From assembly GCF_964275005.1 (NCBI RefSeq), contig NC_092685.1:15846579-15910578 (forward strand): DNA of 64,000 bases. Reading direction: 5' to 3'. The translations under genes and the position numbers were made by a program. The notes beneath the pieces were generated by a model, which searched no databases, was not told where the DNA came from, and saw only the letters and a program-made list of their open reading frames with translations. Source of the stretch: Diadema setosum. Its lineage: Eukaryota; Echinodermata; Echinoidea; Diadematoida; Diadematidae. This document shows, piece after piece, positions 11,427 through 22,192 of the stretch (position 1 is the first letter of the stretch; each line of letters begins with the position of its first letter).

Positions 11427-14088
11427 GTTGAGCTTTTAAAACCCATCAGGGCCTTCATATATTATGGAGTTGATAGCAGCTAGCATTATGAGATAAAGAT
11501 AAAACTGAAGTACAATGTACATCAAGATGAAATAATACATGTCATACAATACGTCATCACATGTATTTTATCATTTGGACAGAAAATATATGAATCTGAG
11601 ACTGATAAATTTCTGTACATGCAAACACACCAATATAAAATTCTTTCTCTTTGTAGATCTTACGCACCAAAACGTTATAATTCATTGTTTCTTTTTTTAA
11701 TACTCTAACCACTATCTTAAATGTGAATACTGTGAAGCTTCACTGAATGATGAAGGCATCAGCATCAGGTTAAATCTCAAATTAAGGTACACTATGTAAT
11801 ATTAATAACCAGGCTAGAGGAGTTAACTACCATCATCTGACCTTCACAATATGATCTCTATACAAGATTGTCAGTGCTCATAGTCATATTATGGTGTGTT
11901 TATGAAAAATAAAACCAAAAGATTCTCCCACTAAATAAAAATCCGCACTGTCTTTCTAATTACCACTCAATGATCAAATGGCCTTGATGCTCTCTTGCAG
12001 ACACACACTTTCCAATTCTTCACAACATGTGTGTGATCGCACACAGCTTACAACTATGTATACCTCGCCCAGCATCTCTTGCATCACAATTACATGTATC
12101 ATGCCTGGCTAAACAGAGCCCTTGCAGCATTGCATACCAGGTCACCTACAAACCCTGAGCTGTAGTATAGCAATGGCTCACCTGACTAGTGCAGGCACTT
12201 TGACTTATTACGGTATACAGCTTTACCTGGCCATCAAAAGGCAACCAGTCAAACTGAGAGAAATGAATTGCCTACAGTCGTTTCCTTCTCAGATCTCTGT
12301 TGCATGGATCACATAAAAAAAAAAAAAATACATTCAATGATGACAGAAAGTGCTCAGTTAATGATCACTCACTGTTGATACATCTCACTTTTAATAGCAT
12401 TGTGATACAATGTATGTACACTGTATACATGGTATGACGGATAGAGAGGCAAAGCAAACATTATACAATGTAGAACAATTTACATGTATCGGTATACACA
12501 CTGTATGTCTCTAGACGTACTTTCTGTTAGTTACCCTTCTGCCTCATCTGTTGCATGAAGTGCATCCAGATGATATTAGAAAAAAAAATATATATGTAAT
12601 TTCCCCCCCCCCCCAACAGTCACCATCTATATTGTAATGAATCAACTTCATACTTGGACACAAATCTAATCACTATATCTGAGAACCTTATTTCTCATAG
12701 AAGGAGAGTTCATTTTGCAGTCCTCTGACAACAATTAATTATGTTAATGAAATGTACAGTGTAACTCAAATTGATGGAGCAGAAGTGTGAGTACAAAACT
12801 CTCTTTTCATCAACACACAATATAATGCTGTGTTTATTGTATGTAGCTCAGCATATCACGCAAGAATACAATGAACTTTTCAAAATTAATGTCCCACTAT
12901 TAATGCGTGAGTCACATGCATGGAAATGTGTTTGAAGTTGTGTACGGCTGAGCTGAGTAATGGTTTTCACAAGCTCAGCATAGTCGAAACCACACTGTCT
13001 TCTTCATGTGCAGTGATGTCATCAACCAGCGCACATAAATCCAGCACACACTTTTCAGCACCGCATGCTGATTATGTGGCCACATGCGGCTGTTTGAACT
13101 CCTGTATCCAATACATTGGCACATTAAGTTAATTAAATGTGTAGCCCTCTTCCAGTAAGTTTAATCATCCTAGCACAACAGAGTGAATCAGTCAACAGTT
13201 TGGCTATTTTCAATGCCTTTTGTCACATGATGTTTTGTGAATTTGATTCTACATCCAACAATATAATTGCACCTACACAAGTGCAGGTATCAGCATAATG
13301 TAATGCAATTACTATTCTGTTGCTCAACAGGCTGAGACCTACAAAATGTATATTTCAAACCAATCAGCAATTCATATTCAGCCAGCAATATCTTTAGCTG
13401 CTGTACAATAACATGGAAAAAAGCTCTGGATATGACAGCTAGGCACAGTTCCAATTAAGGACTGAATATATCAAATATGGACAACAAATGTCTGTCGATG
13501 TTAATGAATATTTTCACAAGAAATGGTAATGTATCACAATACTACTGTTGTATCTACAATGTATTATACATCATAGACCTGCTCATTTACAAATTGGTGG
13601 TAACTGCTCTTGGATGAAAGATGTATGGTATTCCTTCAAATGGTACAGTAAAACTGATGCAGCTACAAGTGTCCATCACAAACTATCAACATTGTATAAT
13701 TTGACTCAAACTCACACTAGCTGCAGTCACACATACCAACAAATAAGTTTTTAAAGACAGATATTTAGAATGCAATGCAAAATGTTATTGCAATTAAAAA
13801 AAAAAAAACAACATTTGTAATAATTTGTCTTATGCTGTGTGTGAGAACAGTGACAAAAGAAATCAATTTTTGCAACATGATGCAAAAACTGATAACTCTT
13901 GTGCGTGAATTATGCAGCTTCTTTTTCAACCTGCAAACTGTACCTGAAAACATGCGATAAATGATTTGTACAGCCTCAGGGATGAAACAAATCCTTGTAT
14001 TTGATAAGTAATTGACTTGCAGTCATGCTTCAGGTGTGTAAATCCATCCAAAGTCATATCTCACAGATTCTTAGCATAACAATTTGCA
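11427..14088. other. Unassigned AT-rich sequence
   Basis: No exon, RNA gene or clear repeat was found in 2.7 kb. There are short homopolymers (12312-12325, 12602-12614, 13797-13808) and many short open frames without splice sites or protein-like composition. It would lie in or beyond the 3' part of the TMEM62-like gene if that gene extends left. Confidence 0.4.
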
Positions 14089-14268
14089 ATGTGACTCGGT
14101 CGAGAGGACCTTGGGAGAGCTACACTGAATTGACGGCCAGCGCATGCGCACACAAACATCTTATCCGTTCGTGGATTTGAAATTTGTTCCCATGTGATGT
14201 GTGCGTATGCGCTGGCCGTAGTAATCAGTGTATGTAGCTCTCCCAAGGTCCTCTCGACAGAGTCACAT
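14089..14268. mobile_element. Short palindromic element with AATGTGACT ends
   Basis: The left arm 'aatgtgactcggtcgagagg' onward is matched by the complement of 'cctctcgacagagtcacatt' on the right. The arms are about 70 bp with few mismatches and include 'ggccagcgcatgcgcac' paired with 'gtgcgtatgcgctggcc'. The 40-bp loop is unpaired. Size and structure fit a MITE. Confidence 0.7.
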
Positions 14269-14454
14269 TCAGTCATCAATTCGAACAGAAAGGGACTATT
14301 GGCAGAACCAAACGTTATCCGAAGCCTGTTTTCAAGACTTCAACTTAATTGGTAAGTCTTCAAATTGAAGAATTTTTTGGATTTTAAGTTGATATTTACC
14401 CGCGATACTACATCTGTCATGATCCTGTATGTTACAATGCGAAGCCCCATTACG

Positions 14455-14502
14455 CTATGCGTATGGGGCTGCTGGTCGCTATGCGTATGGGGCTGCTGGT
14501 CG
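14455..14502 (+). repeat. 24-bp tandem pair
   Basis: Two exact copies of a 24-bp unit that begins 'ctatgcgtatggggctgctg'. The unit is also the start of the 222-bp tandem repeat that follows, and it pairs with 'agccccatta' just upstream to make a hairpin. Confidence 0.8.
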
Positions 14503-14922
14503 CAGTTAATTGCATGATTACTAAGAAATGAGAGCACTTTGGGGCGAGTAAGTCTCACAGTGTTAGTTATTTGAAAGGTACTTTAACCTGAAACACGGAA
14601 ATTCAGGGAAACTTTTGAGGTACCAAAACTTTTTATTATCTTGAACCATAAGATTTCTTGTGGCTCTTAACATCGAGCTATAAACCTCGAGGTTAGCTAA
14701 CTATGCGTATGGGGCTGCTGGTCGCAGTTAATTGCATGATTACTAAGAAATGAGAGCACTTTGGGGCGAGTAAGTCTCACAGTGTTAGTTATTTGAAAGG
14801 TACTTTAACCTGAAACACGGAAATTCAGGGAAACTTTTGAGGTACCAAAACTTTTTATTATCTTGAACCATAAGATTTCTTGTGGCTCTTAACATCGAGC
14901 TATAAACCTCGAGGTTAGCTAA
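14479..14922 (+). repeat. Apparently perfect 222-bp tandem duplication
   Basis: Copy 1 is 14479-14700 and copy 2 is 14701-14922; I see no difference between them. Each starts 'ctatgcgtatggggctgctg' and ends 'cctcgaggttagctaa'. Lack of divergence means a very recent event, gene conversion, or an assembly error. A related GC-rich word occurs at 30797 in the FAM177A1 intron. Confidence 0.85.
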
Positions 14923-17156
14923 CTACGAGTGCGTCTTCACGGTCCCTAACTACAAGCTCTAACCTCGAGGTTAAGGCTTGTCATCTGAACGTAACTTATA
15001 CTACACCATCTTGACAATGCGAGATCAAAGTTTCACATGATATGATTGGCATGAAATCGAAATGACATGTTTGAATATATTATGATGGCTCAACCCTAAA
15101 GAAATGTTTTGAGAGGTTAAGTGAAGTGAGGCTCAGTCCTACCCTTCCTTTTTTTTTGTATAATACATAGGAATACATAGGGTCTAACCACTTGCCCCCC
15201 CCCCCAATTTTTTTTACCCCAAAAGTGACATCAACCTTTTCCTTTCAAGCCGATCAACCCCAGAATTTGTAACAGAAAACTGCCACTGAAGGCCTTTTTT
15301 TTCTTTGTTTCTTTTGCTTGTCAGCTGATGAACCCCTCCCCTGCCCCCCCCCCCCCCCCCCGAAGTGGTACAGAAATATTAACTGCTCACTGCTCCCCCC
15401 CCCCCCCCACTTTTAAAATAATTGTTCATTGTGTAAATACCTCATGAAATGTAAAATTTACTTGCTGTGAAAAAAAAAAATGTGTGAAGTACATTGTGAT
15501 GGATCATTTGAATCTGAACTTGTTTAATCATGGTATTTATGAGGGTATTTTTTTTAGTATCCACTAAACATGGTATCAATTAAACCCATTCCTTTCTTGG
15601 TTTGTTTTAAATGCAGCGCTTTCTTCTCCGCATAGCCACATGCTCTAAATATAATTTCAGATCATACCATTCATTTAAAAAGGGAGAAGAAGAAAATCAA
15701 GTATACAGAAAGGTATCATTTTATTGTCCAAACCCATCAAACTCCAACTTATATTGCATCTTAAGGAACATACACCATAAAGTCATATTTCACTACAAAC
15801 TCTCTCCAAGGAATCCACACATCTCACTGGGTACAAGGCGCACCGGGGCATGAAACTAACTACAGGTATGCCTACATTGTATGCCTGCATCCCAGGGCAT
15901 GACATGCTTCACTGACACTGATGTGGTCCCCTTTGGGTGCATGATGCCCATAAGTTTTCCCATAAAACATGAAGTGTGACAAAGTGTGCTTTTCACACAC
16001 AGCTCATTGCATTTTTTATGTGTGCAGAAATTGCTTTAAGGGCAGCTAGATTAAGTTTGTTCAAGCCACATGACACTTTGCATAGCTGTTTCTTCATGCC
16101 ACAGTCTGGTCTGTGCTGATACGATAAAGCAAATTTGTGTGCATTTATGCTCAACTTTTCAGGGCCATAATCAGCATTTTGAAACGTGATTAGTGCAAAC
16201 GAGTTTGCGTCCATGCTCATTTTGATATAAACGCCGTTTCAAAATGTCGTTTCAAAACGCATAAAAAGGAGCATTACATACGAGTATGCTTGGTGATTCT
16301 GCCTTATCACGTTTCATGGATAAGTATTAAAAGTATATAAATGCAAAATCACACACACTGTAATTTGCAGGGGTTGTGCTTTTTAGCTTGAGCTCCCTGC
16401 TGGTACATTTGTATACTGTACGCACACAGACACATCAATGCATGAACAGCACACTTCAATACAATACAATTTTGTCAACACTTTGTCGATAGAATAAATA
16501 CTCATATTTCCTATCATTGTCTGCAGCTCACACATGTGTACTCCCTAATAAATAATTGAAATGATGTTATACTGTATTTAGACATACAATGGTAAACACA
16601 TAGCCAGTCAAAACGTAAACAATGCACAGACTCAGTCCAGAACTTCGAGAAAGCGCACTCCCCAATTTGACCTAAGCAATCGCAAACACTCTTTCCCAAG
16701 CTCAAAAAAAAGTGAGCATTCAAACTGTACTCCCATGAACAGTGTTTTGTTGAATCAACGTTCAAAACACTGATTCTGCCTTTGCAAATTGAGCATAAAA
16801 GTACCCTTTGATAGTTCGATGCTGGGCCATCTGTGAAATCTACAAACTAACAGAGGTCTCACAGAAATACTGTATAAATATATTGAAAAGTAAAAGCGGA
16901 TTTCTTGAGCTAATGAATGTACATGTCAGCTACTGAACACCATCGTCTAGTTCACAGCAAAAACAAATACAGTATTTATTCCTCCCCTCCTAACTGCAAC
17001 AACGGGCTAAGAGGCACAGTTTTCAGAATATGAACACAAATCTACAGTTTATCTCAAGAGGCCTCAGTGTTTTTCACAGAAGTAGAGGATATTGAACAAA
17101 ACATCAGCTGACAGCTGCAATAATCTTCAGGATTGAAGGAGGCAGATTACCCCAAA
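14923..17156. other. Unassigned sequence
   Basis: It includes an inverted pair around 'aacctcgaggtt' (14907-14980) and long C runs at 15196-15206, 15343-15361 and 15396-15408 with flanking T or A runs. From 15620 to 17130 the sequence is AT-rich without recognisable exons. I looked for the next TMEM62 exon (GDxxDA motif) and did not find it. Confidence 0.4.
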
Positions 17157-17197
17157 AAGAAGAAGCAGAAGAGAAGAAGAAGACGACGAAGAAGAAG

Positions 17198-17227
<30 letters not shown>
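17157..17227 (+). repeat. (AAG)n microsatellite
   Basis: An imperfect AAG/GAC triplet tract ending about 24 bases from the donor of the TMEM62-like exon. It yields spurious poly-Arg/Lys and poly-Leu frames. Confidence 0.9.
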
Positions 17228-17229
<2 letters not shown>

Positions 17230-17250
17230 GAACTGACACTTCACACTCAC

Positions 17251-17362
17251 CTGTTACAAGGACAACTTCGGGATTTATGATGTCAATGTATTCATTGCAA
17301 AATGTTTTGAAGTCCGCTGTCCGTGATGGATCTCTGAAACGGGATATGTGGATATCCGATAT
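17251..17362 (-). CDS. TMEM62-like protein, second coding exon
   Basis: Translation starts ISDIHISRFRDP and ends near NPEVVLVT, 37 codons plus one base. It aligns with the TMEM62 segment 'ISDIHLSRFRDP ... ALVLATGD'. D64-I-H66 of the joined protein is the first metal-binding motif (D-x-H) of the calcineurin-like phosphoesterase fold that TMEM62 carries. The acceptor is tttgcag|ATATCGG and the donor ACAG|gtgagt, both good, and the upstream junction is phase 0. The exon ends inside the expected T-G-D motif, so the rest of the catalytic domain and the C-terminal membrane part must be on further exons to the left. I did not find them. The function of TMEM62 is poorly known; metallophosphatase activity is inferred from the fold. 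Confidence 0.85.
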
Positions 17363-18071
17363 CTGCAAAGCAAAACCACAATTCAACCAGCCAGTGAATT
17401 TCTGCATGTTACACAATGGACGGCAGATTGATAACTAAGCACAATGGTCAAATGTTGTGTTTAATCATTATATTTAACATTTGTACTCCAAAAGTGTCAA
17501 AAGGTAATGAAATATGTGATCCGATCTTAGATTTTGTACAAAGTAATCTGTATGAAATTACTTACATCCCTGTACATGTATGTCATTCTCTAGGCATAAC
17601 CGTGGGGGTAAATGTTTCACACATACATGTAACAATGTGTCATCCTACAAATAATGTATTTTCTTGGATATCAAATTTAGTTTGTCTGATCTCAGCATTA
17701 AATACAAAGGAAGAGGATTTTCATAGCTTAGCTTTCTGGAGACTTTCACATGCTGGTACTAACTTCTAGAAGTAATCATTGTTCAGTACCTTAGATTATA
17801 TGCATGCTACTGATACAACAGCTTTACTTGCTTGATATGACAGCAGCAACACCTATGTATGTAACAATCAAAAAGTTAAAACAAAGTATTGGTGAGCCAT
17901 ATCAAATTTCAGTTACACCCTATTTGTAAAGCCAATGAGCGTGACTCAGACACAAATCAGCAAAAGAGAGATATTATACTGGTGACCACCCCTGGCTAGA
18001 GACAAGCAAGCACTCAAACACAGTGACAGCGTGAATAGGGCAGTTGGTGCAAAACATATATGTAAACTTAC
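17363..18071 (-). other. Intron between the two TMEM62-like coding exons
   Basis: A 709-bp intron with GT at 18071 and AG at 17363 read on the - strand. The sequence is AT-rich; no nested gene or element was recognised. Confidence 0.75.
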
Positions 18072-18257
18072 ATGAATGAACCACCACAAGTTGTCTGCTG
18101 TTTCCCCTGGGAAAGGGGCTTGCATACTCCTTGGATGGGGTGGCCCGTGGTAAGGAGTAGGGACCATGAAGTAGTCCAGCAGCAGAGCAGACAACCATGC
18201 TGCTACTGTCATTAGCACAATGAATATGATTGCACAGAGCCCAAGTCTTGCCATTTT
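18072..18257 (-). CDS. TMEM62-like protein, first coding exon
   Basis: The ATG at 18254 opens 61 codons: a short start, a hydrophobic segment at residues about 5-30 (LCAIIFIVLMTVAAWLSALL within it) that would act as a signal anchor, a proline-rich linker, then ETADNLWWFIH, ending exactly at CAT|gtaagt. Joined to the next exon it reads ...WWFIH-ISDIHISRF, matching TMEM62 '...IFWGLQISDIHLSRF'. The start context AAAATGG is good. A splice acceptor (ttttgacag|AAAATGG) lies only three bases before the ATG, so the 5' UTR is spliced and its exon must be to the right; 26421-26700 is the best candidate. The symbol rests on the two-exon match and the shared N-terminal layout. Confidence 0.85.
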
Positions 18258-18895
18258 CTGTCAAAAGATTCCAGAACAATAACAACAACAAAAGTATCAA
18301 AATGCAACTTCAGATTTCTTTTCACACGAAGCAAGATGTTGAGAAATCAATGCTATGATCTGGAATTACTAGAATATATCGGTACATGTATTTCCATACC
18401 ACATAAAATCTGCATACAATCTACAATTGTACCTGTGGCATATCTATGCAAATGCTTTCTCAACAGTACACCCCATTCAGGTCCTGAATATGCACAAAAT
18501 TATTACAAGAGGAGATTCCAATGCTATGTTTGCATGACATCACAATCAGTTAGGTGAATTTCCATTGGTTTTTTTCAGCCACCCACGATAGACGTGGCAA
18601 CTCAAAATCGATGTGGACGGGGACGAGAAACACAAATTTGTGATAATTTCTATTGCCATTTTGAAAAACAATAAATATCAAAATAAAACAAAAAACTAGA
18701 AAAGCGCTGAGAGAGCACAGACTTCCACCAAGCCAGCAACTCATTTCCACCCTTATTACACACATGCAAATTCCCAAAATAGAAGCATTTTGTTTACGTC
18801 ATTACGTGGCGCCTTGCCTATCAGCAGAGCACGCGCTTTAGTGCACGCATGTAAACCTCCAGTACATGCAGCTTGAACCCCCAAGTTCGTTGACC

Positions 18896-19677
18896 TTAAA
18901 AGAAACCCAAACCCAAGAGAAATGTGGATTGAGTGCAAGCAGCAACATTAGTAGAATATATCAGTGAAAGTTTCAGGAAAATCGGACAATCGATGCAAAA
19001 GTTATGAGTTTTTAAAGTTTTGCTGTTGGAACCGCTGGATGAGGAGACTAGAGGTTACTGTAAAACGAGGAATTTTCGCGTGCATTTTAATTTTACGAAT
19101 TTCGCAAGCGCCAAGATTCGCGAAATCAAAATTCACGCAAAAGTTCTTGTCTACACTACATGCATAGAATGCCAGTGGCAGTTCGCGAAAATTTCATGCT
19201 GCAAAAAAGGCCGTCGGCTCCAATTCACGAAAAATTCATGCCGCAAATATATGTTTTACAGTATGATGTATGTGTGGACAGCAATATAAAGAAAATACAT
19301 GTATAAAGGGAATTCCACAAAAAATTCACTTTTCATAAAAATTACACCTTCCATCAACTTGATACTGACAGTTGTATGTTAAGGGTAGCAATTATTCCCC
19401 CTGCTTCCTGAAAGCAGTTAGTCAAGTGCTCTTTCATTATACTAGAAAAGTGAATTTTTGTGGAATTTTCTTTATATTTTCTTTATATTGTTGTCCACAC
19501 ACACATCATAATCACTAGTTAGTAGTCTTCTCATCCAGTGGTTCCAACACCAAAACTTTAAAAATTCAAAACTTTTGCATCGATTGTCTGATTTTCCTAA
19601 AGCTTTCACTAATGTGTTTTACTAATGTTGTTGCTTTCACTCATTCCACATTGCTCTTTGGGTTTGGGTCCCTTTAA
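18896..19677. mobile_element. TTAA-flanked snap-back MITE nested in the element above
   Basis: The TTAA sites at 18896 and 19674 bound ends 'ttaaaagaaacccaaaccc' and the complement of 'gggtttgggtccctttaa'. Both arms carry 'ggaaaatcggacaatcga' / 'tcgattgtctgattttcc' and 'ggaaccgctggatgag' in opposite orientation. The nearly uninterrupted relative at 56870-57436 has the same internal blocks but different extreme ends. Confidence 0.75.
19056..19263. mobile_element. TACTGTAAAA MITE, innermost insertion
   Basis: It starts TACTGTAAAACGAGGAATTT and ends 'atgttttacagta', with 'ttcgcg' phrases inside. It splits the left arm of the TTAA palindrome: the host sequence stops at 'gactagaggt' and resumes at 'tgatgtatgtgtggac'. 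Confidence 0.8.
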
Positions 19678-19884
19678 TATGCCAAAAGATGAAAAAAACC
19701 TCCAAAAATCCATAAAAATTCCCGGATCTAAAATTGAATGAGGATGTTCCTTGCTTCAATATCAACTTTTAATGCAAGTTTCATTTTAATCTGTAGGACC
19801 TACTCAACTTTTTGAGTTATTTTGCAAACAGACAAACCAACGCCGATGATCACTTTACCTCCTCCTTCCTTGGCGGAGGTAATG

Positions 19885-20870
19885 ATGTGGTGCCAAAATT
19901 GGATGTGTGAAAGGTGAGAAACTACTTTCTTTTTGTACTTGTCTTTAATAACTCTATTTTTATATATTACATATTGCTCATATACAATCAGCAGATGCAA
20001 AACTCATTAATATTAAATTCATATTGTACATCTAACACTTTCATTTCTTTCAAGCCATTATCAGATATACAGTAGATCAAATGCCATGCTGCACTACATT
20101 GTACATGTCCAATGAAACTGTGCAGTGTATCATTGTCTTTATATAGGTGTTATACATAATTGTTTTACATCACCTTTTTCCCTTTTTTCTTTGTTATTCT
20201 GTGTTTTTGTTTTGTTTTGTTTTATGTGATATGTTTATTGTTATGCTAAAGATGTTGTTATGGATCTTGAAAATCAATAAAAACATATATTTAAAAAAAA
20301 ATGTTTGTGTGTCTTTCTTAATACAAGCATGTACGCATGTTTCAGTTGTGCTCATATACTATCAGCTGCACTGATAATCTTTAATCCTATAAAAACTTGA
20401 TGTTGTTTCTTTTCTACTAGCAATTGTGATAGTGAAACTTATTTGTGGAGATCGGGTGGGGGAACAATGTACACGGTATGTCCAGTGTATGCTGTTTATC
20501 ACATTTGGTAACCAGGTATGGTCCCATTCAGGCCATTGGGAACATAAGAAGATATTCAGTTAGAAAATGAACTCTCCTTCTTCTTCCAGTTAGACTTAAT
20601 TTTACAGTCCACCATTTGGTGAATTATTATTTCATACTCATACTGACAGACTGGTCTGATGTATTTTGAGGTGAGCTACTTTACCAGGTTCCCCCCCCCC
20701 CCCCCCCCACTTAGGCAGGAAGAATCCAAGGACAGAACCTTTGGAAATTCATGGGTGGTTTTTTTTCTTTGACAAGCCCAAAAAAGTGGGGGGTGCTGCA
20801 ACCCCTCCCCCTACCCCCCCCCCCCCCATTCTGTGGCCCCTGTAGTGTTACTGTATGCACATCAATTTCC
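19885..20870. other. Unassigned sequence
   Basis: AT-rich, with a C run at 20692-20709 and another at about 20815-20827 flanking 'ggggtgctgcaacccctccc', a palindromic G/C-run motif also seen near 22000-22030. No gene seen. Confidence 0.4.
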
Positions 20871-21203
20871 ATTACCTCCGCCATGGAGGTTATGTTTTTG
20901 TCAGCATTGGTTTGTTGACTTGTTAATGTTAGGTGCAAAATAATTCAAAAAGTTGTGAACATGTGCTCTACTCAGGCACCGCACAGCATGCAGGAAGTCA
21001 GCTGATGATTTAGGCCTACCAGATAAACACAAGGCTTCTTTATCATTAGTGAGTTTCACGTCTACACAAATCTCGAGATTTGGAATGTGATCGTATAAAT
21101 ATCCCACTATTTTGTATGTGTGAAACTGGGCAATTTTCAGCATGCATATATGGGTGGAAATGAGCTGCTTGGCAGAGATCTGTGCTCTCAAAGTGCTTTT
21201 CTA
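20871..21203 (-). mobile_element. 'gagagcacagac' family element, copy 3, reversed
   Basis: It reads 'attacctccgccatggaggt' at the left and 'gcagagatctgtgctctcaa' then 'agtgcttttct' at the right. On the - strand this is the same order as copies 1 and 2. It is shorter than copy 1 (333 bp against 520) and lacks the middle block. Confidence 0.6.
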
Positions 21204-21647
21204 ACGTTAGTTGTTTTTTAACTTTTAATATTTTGGATCTGCCAAGATTTTCTCCTTCGACATTCCTGAAAGAAAAAGTGTTTATATGAGCAGATGACTA
21301 AATACAGGCAATACAGAGTATAGAATCTAGTCTTTTTATGATTGAAATGGTTTTTATCTGTACCCGATGTCAAATATTGAAGCCCGGCAAGGAGTTGTAC
21401 TGCCCATGCCCAGCCCTGCCCACTGCACTGGCACTGCACGTGATCCTTTCTTAATACCCCGGAGCACTCCACTGCGATCAGGCTCGTCACAGTTTTGTCT
21501 AGATCGTTTCTAAAGACAAAAGTCTAACGATGTCTCTTCCACCTCCCTGGTCTAACTTTGTTAACCCGCCAGCCTGACATAAATACCACGCATAATGAAA
21601 TCTTTGAAGGCTTCCGTGGCGGTAGAACGTTGGGTGGTAGAAGGCTG

Positions 21648-21869
21648 AACGGGTCACCACGTATTCTGTCTAGGGTATTAGTGTGTGGCCTTAAAAAGGG
21701 CCTGCCCAATCCCGACGTTTTGGCAAGCATGTTCTCGCCGTTCTCAAAGGAATGAGAATTCTCCGTTCTCAACTTCAAGGGAACGTGCTTGCCGAAACAT
21801 CGGGATTGGGTAGGCCCTTTTCAGGGCCACACACACACTTACCCTAGAAAGAATATGTGGTGCACCGTT
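21648..21869. mobile_element. Palindromic MITE with AACGG(G/T) ends
   Basis: The left arm 'aacgggtcaccacgtattct' onward and the complement of the right arm ('gaatatgtggtgcaccgtt') match over about 88 bp, including 'aagggcctgcccaatcccga' against 'gggattgggtaggccctt'. The central 45 bp is 'ccgttctca'-rich. One arm has been slightly altered by (CA) expansion. Confidence 0.7.
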
Positions 21870-22192
21870 AAGCCTTATAGTTTAATATACCACAAATAAA
21901 TTTACATTGTTGCAGCTTTAACGTGTTAGATTGCCCACCATGATGCCTGATGGCCCATATCATCAAGCAGGGCCGGATAGTGAGCAGAAGCGGATCTAGA
22001 GGGGGGGTTGGGGGGGTTGCAACCCCCCCCAAAAAAAAAAATCTGGGGACCATTTTTTTTTAAATCTTATCTTTGTTTTTTAAACTTGTAATTTTATTTT
22101 TTTCTATTTATGGCAATGACCTCTATACCAAAAATAGTGGTGTTTTAGATGCAAGGAAACGCCATTTTCACACACAGATTTTCAAAAACAGC

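Larger units (their letters stand above)
18695..19884 (+). mobile_element. 'gagagcacagac' family element, copy 2, host of two nested insertions
   Basis: The left part (18695-18895) starts 'actagaaaagcgctgagaga' and the right part (19678-19884) ends 'cttggcggaggtaatga'. They match the two halves of the copy at 443-962. Between them sits a TTAA palindromic element, itself interrupted by a TACTGTAAAA element. Insertion order is outer, middle, inner. Confidence 0.75.

Noticed and set aside
17133-17438. Arginine/lysine-rich frame on the + strand
   Set aside because: It is the (AAG)n tract antisense to the TMEM62-like exon.
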